DNA of 13,308 nucleotides. It comes from CAZJOD01 sp964547525. GTDB taxonomy: Bacteria; Bacillota; Clostridia; JAAYHZ01. The position numbers were made by a program, and so were the translations under genes. Where the stretch lies: contig CAZJOD010000106.1 of the NCBI GenBank assembly GCA_964547525.1, forward strand, positions 1-13,308, read 5' to 3'. Shown in pieces: positions 1 through 7,147 of this stretch (position 1 is its first letter; every line of letters starts with the position of its first letter). A model generated the notes under the pieces. It was not told where the DNA came from and searched no databases. It was given only the letters and a program-made list of their open reading frames with translations.

Positions 1-216
1 CGTCAAACATCCCCGTATAGATCCCGCTATAAGGTCATTTTGATATATATGTTTGACATGCCCCGTAAAGAGTTTTTGTATAGCATACGCTCGGGCTATA
101 GGTACGGCATCATCTAAATGTTCTATAAATCCTTCATACATCAAATAATTGCATATATTTCTCGCGTTTAGAGGAACATTCATAACTTCAAGTTTTAGTA
201 ATTCTAATCGGTTCAT
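1..216 (-). CDS. N-terminus of a glycyl-radical-enzyme-like (pyruvate formate-lyase family) protein, cut by the window edge
   Basis: The minus strand reads open from an ATG at 216 to the window edge, giving 72 residues with no stop. A clear ribosome binding site (AAAGGTGAG, complement of 222-230) precedes the ATG. The peptide starts MNRLELLKLEV, and residues 41-68 run from VPIARAYAIQKL to IYQNDLIAGSIRG. A charged helical start, then an R-A-x-A helix, then 'IY..D.I.G' is how the N-terminal region of pyruvate formate-lyase-type glycyl radical enzymes usually reads; that assignment rests on recalled family pattern only. The catalytic cysteine and the C-terminal glycyl radical loop lie outside the window and cannot be checked. 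The gene follows the amidohydrolase on the same strand, 207 bases downstream, so the two may share a function or transcript. If the assignment is right, the host is anaerobic. That this is a gene start is fairly sure; the family is moderate. Confidence 0.55.
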   Translation of the reverse strand, partial: MNRLELLKLEVMNVPLNARNICNYLMYEGFIEHLDDAVPIARAYAIQKLFTGHVKHIYQNDLIAGSIRGCLT

Positions 217-230
217 ATTTGCTCACCTTT

Positions 231-246
231 CAAATACTTACATACT
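231..246. repeat. Tandem 8-mer in the leader of the glycyl-radical-like gene
   Basis: Two adjacent copies of ATACTTAC (plus-strand reading) lie just upstream of the ribosome binding site of the gene that starts at 216. They are followed by AGTATAG, so part of the stretch also reads as an imperfect palindrome. This could be an operator or chance in AT-rich DNA. Confidence 0.3.
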
Positions 247-303
247 TACAGTATAGTGTATTGTTAATCTAAATAATACGTAAAAACATAAAAATATATT
301 AAA

Positions 304-398
304 GATTTCACTTCAACAACTCTCTTACTATGAACCGGAGTATACCGATTATTGAAAATACCTTCACCAATTGATTTTACAACTCCGGTTCAATGTTC
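304..398 (-). repeat. Dispersed repeat, copy 1 (structured element between amidohydrolase and glycyl-radical-like gene)
   Basis: Read on the minus strand, this 95-base stretch is related to 7852-7979 on the plus strand. A 24-base core (361-384 here, 7866-7889 there) is identical, the flank GAACATTGAACC is identical, and the 3' part is recognisably related (GTTGTTGAAGTGAAATC against GTTATTGCAGTGAGATC). It can fold. The arms TGAACCGGAGT (331-341) and ACTCCGGTTCA (382-392) are perfect 11-base complements. Inside them, ATTGAAAAT (351-359) can pair with ATTTTACAA (374-382) with one bulge. It starts about 25 bases after the amidohydrolase stop codon. It could be a 3'-UTR RNA, a small mobile element or a decayed gene end. 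No complete open frame with a ribosome binding site was found in it. Confidence 0.7.
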
Positions 399-423
399 TT
401 CTTCAAGCAACCGTTTTATAATT

Positions 424-1311
424 TTATCTATCCAGCAATCTTAAGGCATTATCACGACAAATTTTATTATAAGCCACTTGAGAAATGTGCCCGGCTTCTA
501 CAGCATCGTCAAGAAATTTTGATAACTCCATAACATTATGTATGGCACAATAATCAATTCCAAAGTATAATTTATCCTGAAATTCCTCTAAAAATTTATA
601 CCCGAATTCCGGATCACGCATAACTGCATTTTCACCGGATCCTGCTGATAAATCTCCATGCATATTAGGATATTTACGTAAAAGTTCCACTGTACGTCCT
701 CCCGGCACCACTTTCCCTTTAGGATAACCGGCTCGTTGCGCCTCTGTACAGTCGCCACTAATCTCTGCCCACCATTTCTGAGAATGACCTATAAATAAAA
801 GACCCGGGTATTTTTGTAAAGCTTTTTCCAGTCTTGGAAATCCGAAATCATCTACTATACCGTAATCTCCACCACCTAGTCTCCCCATATGAAATAAAAG
901 TGGCAGCTGACACTTCTCACAATGATAAAATAGATTTTCCATGTAAGGGTCGTCAAAATACATATTTGCCGTTACTTCTCCTACTCCTTTGGCTCCACAA
1001 GATTTAAAATACTCTAAAAACATAGACAAGTTTGCATCGGGACGATTGGTGCCCCAACGCGGATCAATGTTACAAAACCACCAACCGATAGTTTCCGGTA
1101 CCGTCTCAACAAGTAAGCGAGCTTCTTTGTTAGTTAACAGATCACATTCAAATTCCGGTGAAGCAATTGGTAGCTGTACACCTTTTTCAACTCCAATAGC
1201 ATCATACTTTATACGAATTTCGTCAGGGGTTAAAAAATGATGACCATCAAGTCTCGGATACTCTTTATCCGGAATTACATGAGCGTGTAGATCAATTTTC
1301 GGTATAATCAT
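424..1311 (-). CDS. Amidohydrolase-family TIM-barrel metal-dependent hydrolase
   Basis: A 295-residue protein of the amidohydrolase_2 (PF04909-like) type: soluble, cytoplasmic, no signal peptide. Visible metal-ligand candidates appear in family order: H9-x-H11 in DLHAH at the end of strand 1, H141 in LLFHMG, H176 in FIGHSQKW, and D253 in FGIDYC near the end of the barrel. E112 (GVGEV) sits where other members carry a bridging residue. The substrate cannot be told from sequence; relatives include decarboxylases, lactonases and uncharacterised hydrolases. The start at 1311 (MIIPKID) is chosen because AAGGAGG lies a short T-run upstream; an in-frame ATG at 1335 has no comparable site and would overlap the Shine-Dalgarno. 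It precedes the glycyl-radical-like gene on the same strand, which suggests a shared pathway or transcript. Family confidence is high, substrate unknown. Confidence 0.9.
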   Translation of the reverse strand: MIIPKIDLHAHVIPDKEYPRLDGHHFLTPDEIRIKYDAIGVEKGVQLPIASPEFECDLLTNKEARLLVETVPETIGWWFCNIDPRWGTNRPDANLSMFLEYFKSCGAKGVGEVTANMYFDDPYMENLFYHCEKCQLPLLFHMGRLGGGDYGIVDDFGFPRLEKALQKYPGLLFIGHSQKWWAEISGDCTEAQRAGYPKGKVVPGGRTVELLRKYPNMHGDLSAGSGENAVMRDPEFGYKFLEEFQDKLYFGIDYCAIHNVMELSKFLDDAVEAGHISQVAYNKICRDNALRLLDR

Positions 1312-1392
1312 AAAAAACCTCCTTAAGTACTGCATTAATCAGCACTTTTACACATAATTTATAGGGATAAATATATTTTTATATATGGAAAA

Positions 1393-1417
1393 ATTGTATC
1401 ATATACCAATGATAAAA
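1393..1417 (-). promoter_or_regulatory. Possible promoter of the amidohydrolase gene, with overlapping palindrome
   Basis: On the minus strand an extended -10 (TGATACAAT, complement of 1393-1401) lies about 80 bases upstream of the start at 1311. The -35 region (around TTTCTT) is poor. The -10 sits in an imperfect palindrome, TTGTATCATATACCAA (plus strand, 1394-1409), which could be an operator. This is pattern only. Confidence 0.4.
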
Positions 1418-1496
1418 GAAACATAAGGATCTATATTAATGACGATTATATGACGAATAAAAAATAAAAAATTTATACTCAGTTAATATGTAATAT

Positions 1497-1525
1497 TTGC
1501 CTTTTTATTTCAAGGAATATATAAT
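1497..1525 (+). promoter_or_regulatory. Sigma-A-like promoter of the cysteine-rich membrane protein
   Basis: TTGCCT (1497-1502) and TATAAT (1520-1525) are separated by 17 bases. This fits a vegetative promoter giving a leader of about 70 bases before the ATG at 1603. The leader contains the recurring motif TTTTGCAGTAGAATC at 1551-1565. Confidence 0.55.
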
Positions 1526-1602
1526 ATAAAAATCGAACAATAAAAAAAGGTTTTGCAGTAGAATCAATAATAAATAAGATTAACTTTTGTAAAGGAATAT
1601 AT

Positions 1603-2334
1603 ATGAAAGTTCACATCCCGCAATTAAGAAAATTATATAAAACACAATTTATATTTCGCCTTTTTGTTCTAGCTTTTACCATTATAATGTACTTTACATA
1701 TCCTAAAAGCTTTACTGTCATGGAAGGATTGAATTTTTTCAATAAATTGTCTTGGCTACACATACTTTGGGTAATATGGGTTATTGATGTTTTCCATAAA
1801 TTTATACCTACAAGAAAATACATATCTTTGGGATCTGTTAAACACCTTAAGGAATTTTATAAACCTATAAGAAAACTATTTGATAAAACAGAGTTGTTAA
1901 ACCTAATAAAAAAGGGTAGGTTTGACGCTTTAAAAGTTATGGTAATTTGGATTGGCATTATTATTATAATTGGTGTTTTACAGGCAAACAGATTGTTAAA
2001 ATTAAAGGACCTCCTGCTTATTTCTGTTATATTCTATGTTTTGGATTTGATGTTTGTACTGTTTTGGTGTCCTTTCAGAGTTTGGATATTGAGAAATCGT
2101 TGTTGCACAACATGTAGGATATTTAATTGGGATCACATGATGATGTTCTCACCTTTGCTTTTTAGTCCGGGATTTTTTTCATTTAGTCTGTTTTTTCTAG
2201 GAATCCTGGAATTGATTATTTGGGAGTTATGCTTTTTCTTACATCCTGAAAGATTTTTTGAAGAAACAAACGCGGAATTGCGTTGTAATAATTGTATCGA
2301 TAAGCTGTGTGGGAATAAAAACTGTAAATTATAA
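1603..2334 (+). CDS. Cysteine-rich multi-pass membrane protein of unknown function
   Basis: A 243-residue integral membrane protein. Hydrophobic segments lie at roughly residues 15-33, 50-66, 111-127, 136-162 and 182-213, so four to six membrane spans depending on how the last is divided. A basic loop lies between spans 2 and 3. Eight cysteines cluster in two places: CPFRVWILRNRCCTTC (C156, C167, C168, C171) after span 4, and a C-terminal tail with C228, C231, C236 and C241 spaced C-x2-C-x4-C-x4-C. Such spacing suggests a bound metal or Fe-S cluster or a thiol/disulfide function on one membrane face; this is inference. Start: ATG preceded by AAAGGAA at suitable spacing and a 17-base-spaced promoter. 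It has no operon partner, since the next gene starts 169 bases later with its own ribosome binding site. I do not recognise a named family. Confidence 0.85.
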   Translation: MKVHIPQLRKLYKTQFIFRLFVLAFTIIMYFTYPKSFTVMEGLNFFNKLSWLHILWVIWVIDVFHKFIPTRKYISLGSVKHLKEFYKPIRKLFDKTELLNLIKKGRFDALKVMVIWIGIIIIIGVLQANRLLKLKDLLLISVIFYVLDLMFVLFWCPFRVWILRNRCCTTCRIFNWDHMMMFSPLLFSPGFFSFSLFFLGILELIIWELCFFLHPERFFEETNAELRCNNCIDKLCGNKNCKL

Positions 2335-2503
2335 ATGTCCACCGGTAATGAAATTTTATTTTACCATATCAATTAGTATCTATATGCATTCGTAACCGGT
2401 ATAATTATATAAATATTTAGCTTCAAATCTAACAGGACTTTTTTAGTAGCCGGCAAAAACTATACTAAAGTTATTAGAGATTATATTCCACGGAGGTTTA
2501 TAT

Positions 2504-3907
2504 ATGGATAGAAATAACAGAAAGGCGATTATAACATTCTCATCTCATGTAAGCGAAATGTCTTGTGCGGGACACCCGGGAAATGATGACAATCTTGTTG
2601 ATGTTTCCAATAGGAAATCGGTTCCTCCATGGGTTAATCATAGACATTATTGTCCAAACACAGACCCGGTGCAAGCAATACGGCATGTAAAAGCATTGTT
2701 ATCAAAACATAGTCAACCTGTCACTTGGATAATAAATGATAACGAGTATACAAATAATAACGGTACACTCCCTTATTTGAAAAAGTATCAAGAAGATGGT
2801 GACAGTATATATGTGACTTTTGAAATAACCCAAAGGCCCTCTCCTGTAAACAGAAAAAATACCGAAGAAGTCTTACGTTATCATCATGAAAAATGTTCGG
2901 AGGTCGGATTAAGAATAGACGGTGTTTGGTCTATAAAATTTTGGCAATCCGATATCTATGCATTACTTAAATTATCAAAAGAGTTTGAATGGGCAAAAAA
3001 TCTGGCGGGTGCTTGTTTTTATCAAGGAGGGCATGTTGATGACTCAGGTTGGAAGGGTTGTCCTTTAGGTCCGTATTATCCTGCCTTAAATAATATTAAG
3101 GGATGTCAAACTCCTCCTGTTAAGTACGATGTGGTTATGACACATTGGCTCTCAAGAGACTTTTCAGCATGCTTACAGCTTGACAAAATGGAAGCTTGGG
3201 GTCTAGATCCCGCTGATCCTGCAAGACCGAGAATAGGTGGCTTTTATTCAGAACAAGAAGCAGGTGATTATTTAGCCTCAGTCGCCATTCAATTTGTAGA
3301 TAACACCCCAACCAATTTACCCAATATAGTAAGAATACACGAAGAGACAAGGTGCTATTTTGATGAAGGACATAATAAAGATATAATAATTGATAAGATA
3401 TATGATGCATTAAATAACAGAAAAGATGAGATCATTAAGCTTCCCTTAAACGAAGCTACAAAAATTTTTAGAGAAGAAAACCCTGAAGGGAGTAATTCTT
3501 ATCTATATAGCGGTGTTACTCTGGACAAAAGATTTCCACAGGACAAAGCCATGCTTTATGAAGACGGTAGATGTCAAATTCATTATAAAAAAAGCATAGG
3601 TAACTATATGTATAGAATGTATGATTACACCAGGCAAGCTAATGATTCAAATTCTGCAGATTACCCTTTTAAGGTTTTCCCTTATATACCATATAAAATT
3701 ACAAACATCGATGGAGGTATTGAGTTACAATTTAGAATTGATCAAAATTTGGCAAAAGGAATCTATTCATTTGCCATATGGGAAAGACCGGACCTGAATA
3801 GAGCCGAATCAACCTTAATGTTTAAACATATAAAATCACACGACGGCAATCATGTTGTGCTATTTCAGATGACAGAGGGCGAGCACACCATAAGACTTTT
3901 TGTATAA
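2504..3907 (+). CDS. Two-domain protein of unknown function with a possible deacetylase-like barrel
   Basis: A 467-residue protein with no signal peptide or membrane span, preceded by a good ribosome binding site (CGGAGGT, 9 bases before the ATG). The N-terminal two thirds (about 7-320) looks like an alpha/beta barrel. It has a first strand KAIITFSSHVSEM with H15 and H24, then QPVTWIINDNEY (71-82), a 'YLKKYQEDGDSIYVTFE' strand (91-107), H213 in VVMTHW, and H279/E280 in IVRIHEE. That order resembles NodB/polysaccharide-deacetylase or GH57-like barrels, but the classic motifs are not clear. The C-terminal part (about 330-467) looks beta-rich, as in an accessory domain. A tentative alternative is the DUF3863/DUF3864 family known from Bacteroides structures; I cannot test this here. 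It converges on the NodB-like gene at 4097-6226. Gene call sure, function unknown. Confidence 0.85.
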   Translation: MDRNNRKAIITFSSHVSEMSCAGHPGNDDNLVDVSNRKSVPPWVNHRHYCPNTDPVQAIRHVKALLSKHSQPVTWIINDNEYTNNNGTLPYLKKYQEDGDSIYVTFEITQRPSPVNRKNTEEVLRYHHEKCSEVGLRIDGVWSIKFWQSDIYALLKLSKEFEWAKNLAGACFYQGGHVDDSGWKGCPLGPYYPALNNIKGCQTPPVKYDVVMTHWLSRDFSACLQLDKMEAWGLDPADPARPRIGGFYSEQEAGDYLASVAIQFVDNTPTNLPNIVRIHEETRCYFDEGHNKDIIIDKIYDALNNRKDEIIKLPLNEATKIFREENPEGSNSYLYSGVTLDKRFPQDKAMLYEDGRCQIHYKKSIGNYMYRMYDYTRQANDSNSADYPFKVFPYIPYKITNIDGGIELQFRIDQNLAKGIYSFAIWERPDLNRAESTLMFKHIKSHDGNHVVLFQMTEGEHTIRLFV

Positions 3908-3913
3908 TATCTA

Positions 3914-3961
3914 CAATCTTTTGCAGTAAAAATAGTTATTACAGTAGAATCTTATTATTAA
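3914..3961 (+). repeat. Two degenerate copies of the TTGCAGTA motif
   Basis: TTTTGCAGTAAAAATA (3919-3934) is followed by TTATTACAGTAGAATC (3936-3951). Both match the motif also seen at 1551-1565 and on the minus strand around 13239-13253. It lies immediately after the stop codon of the gene ending at 3907. Confidence 0.35.
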
Positions 3962-3971
3962 TTGTAAACTC

Positions 3972-4011
3972 AGGCCACCGGTTTTAAAATATCATACATA
4001 ACCTGTGGCCT
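3972..4011. terminator. Strong hairpin between convergent genes, probable bidirectional terminator
   Basis: AGGCCACCGGTT (3972-3983) pairs with AACCTGTGGCCT (4000-4011) over 12 positions with a single mismatch, leaving a 16-base AT-rich loop. It lies between two convergent stop codons (3907 and 4097). There is no clean U-run on either side, so the terminator role rests on position and stem stability. Confidence 0.55.
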
Positions 4012-4096
4012 ACTTAATTAATCATTCTTTCATTACAATAAAGCCGTTAAACTTCAATAGAAACCTATTTTTTAACAAACCTCATGTATTATTCTT

Positions 4097-6226
4097 TTAT
4101 CTGCAACCTGAAATCACTTTAGATGCGAACGCATCAATATCAAACCATATTATAATATCATTTTTAACTTTTTTATTACACACTTCAGCACCGTCTACTA
4201 AGACCTGAGATGCTTTGACCGCCAGACTCATATTTTTAATCATAAAGTAATTAAAATTTGTTATCTTAATCGATCCGTCAGTCAGAATTTCCATCTTTAT
4301 ATTTTCCAAAGCGGTCCAATAATCCATCATTTCCTTTATAGTGGCTAGGTATAACAATCCTTCATCTCTAAAACCTGCCATTTCAGCCAGCAAGTTGTTA
4401 AATTCCGGATTTATATTCATAATTCCGTGTTTATCCGTAATAATGTAATCGGTTGGATTTTTACCATTAACTCTTGAAGGGTAGCTATGATTTATAAATA
4501 CACCCCAATTACCGATAAGCTCCTTAAGGTTTGTACTGTTATACACTTTATAATTTCCCGGATATATTACTGCAGTTGAAAAAGTATAAAAATTGCCTGT
4601 CACAGTAGGGTGTTGCCAATATAACGGTGTAATAAAGTTATCACCGTTTCTTATTTGCATTAAATCCAATTTACCTTGGTCGGTTGTTGTTATGTCTTCT
4701 GAACTGTAATGCCAAAAATATTTAATGTTGTGGCTCCTCCATAAATCTCCCCCAAAAAACAAGCTTTCTTTATTTAAACCGTCAAAACCTATGTTTACAC
4801 CCAAATAACCATGGTCAATCCAAGTTGCGGCTTTAAACTTATCCATATAATTCATTGCTTCAATATAAAGCTCTCTATCAGGATTTCCTCTAGGCGATAC
4901 TGTATGTAAACATATTTCATTTCCGTATGTATATATATCTTCTAAAAAACAAGCATATTCCGGTTCCTGCTTTACCGCCACATCCCATGGAGTTTTTGTT
5001 TTATATCCGGTGTTACTATAGAAAGTGCCTTTTGTTATGGGTATATTATGCTTTATAAAACCCCCTACAGCTTCTACAGGCGTAAGGATATCTCCCCTTC
5101 CGTAAAATATAGCCCTGTTTGACTCCAATGTCCCTTCATCGGGATGTGTTACCCAAATATGGGTAGCTAAATAACCTTCAGGTTGCAACATCAATCTAGG
5201 GGTTGAAAAAGGTTCTTTACCTACCGTAATCTCCAACATATTTACTCGAACATCACCGGGAGCGTATGTTGAGAAGCTTTTCACTTCACCGACACCTTTT
5301 ATTGTTTGTGCTTTATGAAACCTGTGATCCTGCATGCTATCAATATTAACAGTGAGTTGCTTTTCTTTTGTACGTAATACCAGAGAAGATATTCCTTGAC
5401 AATTATATAACCATACCGATCTTAGGCCTTTTCCGAATTTCACCCCTTGTTTATCCAGATAATATTCTTTTTGAAAGATTTTATCGTCAAGCTTTCTGTT
5501 TTTTCTATATACCTCATTAACTCTATCTTCGAACTGTAATGTCATACTTTCTCTAAATACATTTACATATTTTTTATAGCTTGTCTCGATACAAATATTT
5601 ATGGAAGGACTATCATTGCAGAAAGTAAATTTAAATAAAATATCAGTTATACCGGTATCACATGTTAAAAGCATTTCTGTTTTGTCATCATATCGAATTA
5701 AATCTTGAATAACGGTTTGTGGTTCGTTTATTACATCACTGATCTTTTTTATGTATATACCATATTGATATCTTTCATTTAGAGAGGGATAAAAAGTAAC
5801 CTTATCATCGTTGATATTATCTATCCGGGCTTCTTGAACCAAAGGCTTGTTCATTCTTCCCATGAATGTTTCCGCAACAATATATATTGTATCTTCAACA
5901 TCCAATCCTTTAGTTTGATCTACCGTAACAACATTCATACCTTTTTCAATAGTTACTTCTTTTACGTTATGTATACTACCGTACTCCGCAGAATAACCGA
6001 AATATTTAATCAAGTCTTTTCCGTTATTGTCTTGAATACACACCCCGCTATTTTTTTTCGTAACAGTATAATATGTATTTTCGAACAATACCATAGAATC
6101 GGCCTCCATGTCCGTATACCTCAATGCTAATACACTATCGGCCAAACCTTTGTTATGTAGACAATAAACCATAATCAAAAAAAGACATAGAAACAAAACA
6201 ACAACACTGTAATACTTCTTAAACAT
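4097..6226 (-). CDS. Membrane-anchored protein with NodB/polysaccharide-deacetylase-like region
   Basis: A 709-residue protein. Residues 1-22 (FKKYY, then a hydrophobic run to MVYC) form a signal peptide or N-terminal anchor; VYC is not a good lipobox. Residues about 35-345 are beta-rich and unassigned. Residues about 350-640 carry deacetylase-like signatures: HIWVTHPDEGTLESN (356-370, with H361, D363, E364), FIKHNIPITKGTFYSN (390-405), and GNEICLHTVSP (435-445), which reads like the G-x-E-I-x-x-H-T motif of NodB domains, followed by ATWIDHGYL (467-475). A beta-rich tail follows (about 645-709). The usual TFDDG motif is replaced, so activity is uncertain. A cell-surface glycan-acting role is inferred. 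AGAGGAA precedes the ATG at an acceptable distance. It diverges from the chromate-transporter operon and converges on the gene ending at 3907. Gene sure, function tentative. Confidence 0.85.
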   Translation of the reverse strand: MFKKYYSVVVLFLCLFLIMVYCLHNKGLADSVLALRYTDMEADSMVLFENTYYTVTKKNSGVCIQDNNGKDLIKYFGYSAEYGSIHNVKEVTIEKGMNVVTVDQTKGLDVEDTIYIVAETFMGRMNKPLVQEARIDNINDDKVTFYPSLNERYQYGIYIKKISDVINEPQTVIQDLIRYDDKTEMLLTCDTGITDILFKFTFCNDSPSINICIETSYKKYVNVFRESMTLQFEDRVNEVYRKNRKLDDKIFQKEYYLDKQGVKFGKGLRSVWLYNCQGISSLVLRTKEKQLTVNIDSMQDHRFHKAQTIKGVGEVKSFSTYAPGDVRVNMLEITVGKEPFSTPRLMLQPEGYLATHIWVTHPDEGTLESNRAIFYGRGDILTPVEAVGGFIKHNIPITKGTFYSNTGYKTKTPWDVAVKQEPEYACFLEDIYTYGNEICLHTVSPRGNPDRELYIEAMNYMDKFKAATWIDHGYLGVNIGFDGLNKESLFFGGDLWRSHNIKYFWHYSSEDITTTDQGKLDLMQIRNGDNFITPLYWQHPTVTGNFYTFSTAVIYPGNYKVYNSTNLKELIGNWGVFINHSYPSRVNGKNPTDYIITDKHGIMNINPEFNNLLAEMAGFRDEGLLYLATIKEMMDYWTALENIKMEILTDGSIKITNFNYFMIKNMSLAVKASQVLVDGAEVCNKKVKNDIIIWFDIDAFASKVISGCR

Positions 6227-6586
6227 TGCACAATATTCCTCTGATTAAATATGGGAAAAGGCATTTATGTAATATAAAGAGCCTTGCGAGAGCACCGTTA
6301 AAAATTACCCACGTAAAACATAATAATACATTTTTATATCGGTTTCAAGATGAATTTAATATACTGTATAAAAACAAGTATTCATACTTGATACCCGGAT
6401 AATTATTATTACAAATTGATAAGCAGTAAAATGTATACAAGTTACTCATTTAAAGAAATACCGATTGATTTCCTTTTTATTCAAGCATAGCCTTCACTGA
6501 ACTTTATTGACATTGAACAATATATCATGTAATATTAGGGAAATCAAAATTAAAAATAAATTACCATTTGTAAACGAGGGTGACGA
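6227..6586. other. 360-base divergent intergenic region with operator-like palindromes
   Basis: This spacer separates the minus-strand NodB-like gene from the plus-strand chromate-transporter operon. It holds a compact palindrome CAAGTAT-TC-ATACTTG (6375-6390) and TATACTGTATA (6360-6370), both typical in shape of dimeric-repressor sites, plus the operon promoter at 6507-6535. No open frame with a ribosome binding site was seen on either strand. Confidence 0.45.
6507..6535 (+). promoter_or_regulatory. Near-consensus sigma-A promoter of the chromate-transporter operon
   Basis: TTGACA (6507-6512) matches the -35 consensus exactly and TAATAT (6530-6535) is close to the -10 consensus. The spacer is 17 bases. 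It lies 51 bases upstream of the ATG at 6587, with no competing gene between. Confidence 0.75.
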
Positions 6587-7147
6587 ATGAAACAAGAGAA
6601 AAACATTTTATGGAATTTATATTCGGTTTTTTTTCAAGTCGGTTTATTTACCATTGGCGGAGGTTATGCGATGCTGCCTATGCTACAGCGACATGTCGTA
6701 GAAAAATTAAAATGGGCAACCGATGAAGAAATAATGGATTATTATGCCATCGGACAATCAACACCGGGTATCATTGCAATTAATACGGCAACCTTTGTGG
6801 GTTACAAAAAGAAAGGTATAATCGGTGGTATTGTAGCCACTCTTGGTATGGTTTCGCCATCTTGGATAATTATTATAGCAATTGCAGCCTTTTTTCAACA
6901 ATTTGCCGATAATACAATTGTACAAAGTGCTTTTTCCGGCATTAGAGTTGTAGTTGTTGTTCTCATCATCAACGCTGTTATAAAAATGAAAAAATCCGTA
7001 ACTCATTGGTTAGCTCTAATAATAGCTGTATTATCTTTTATTGCCATAGCCTTCTTGAAGATATCACCCATCCCTATCATTTTAACCGCCGGCATATTAG
7101 GTGTCATATTAAATAACATTTTGCTCGGAGGGAAAAATAATGATTGA
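6587..7147 (+). CDS. Chromate transporter, first subunit of a short-chain pair
   Basis: A 186-residue membrane protein with a single CHR domain (PF02417-type), about half the length of classic ChrA, as in paired short-chain chromate transporters. Family signatures visible are GLFTIGGGYAMLPML (19-33) after the first span, and GQSTPGIIAINTATFVGY (56-73). Further membrane segments follow in the C-terminal half (about 93-120, 132-155, 158-180). The ATG is preceded by GAGGGTG and a near-consensus promoter. The stop codon overlaps the start of the second subunit by 8 bases, as expected for translational coupling and a 1:1 heterodimer. Family members export chromate or carry related oxyanions; the natural substrate in an anaerobe is not certain. 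High confidence for the family. Confidence 0.92.
   Translation: MKQEKNILWNLYSVFFQVGLFTIGGGYAMLPMLQRHVVEKLKWATDEEIMDYYAIGQSTPGIIAINTATFVGYKKKGIIGGIVATLGMVSPSWIIIIAIAAFFQQFADNTIVQSAFSGIRVVVVVLIINAVIKMKKSVTHWLALIIAVLSFIAIAFLKISPIPIILTAGILGVILNNILLGGKNND

Noticed and set aside
361..398. A small protein encoded by the dispersed repeat
   Set aside because: The frame shared by both copies has stop codons at the same place inside the conserved core, and no start codon with a ribosome binding site was found. An RNA or remnant is kept as the better reading.
989..1240. Open reading frame on the plus strand inside the amidohydrolase gene
   Set aside because: It runs antisense to a protein with clear family motifs, has no ribosome binding site, and its translation shows no recognisable domain.
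3135..3410. 91-codon minus-strand open frame opposite the gene at 2504-3907
   Set aside because: No ribosome binding site and no domain; explained by the coding strand.
6506..6520. A third copy of the dispersed repeat near the chromate-operon promoter (ACATTGAAC match)
   Set aside because: Only nine bases match the repeat and the rest diverges; the stretch is better explained as the -35 region.
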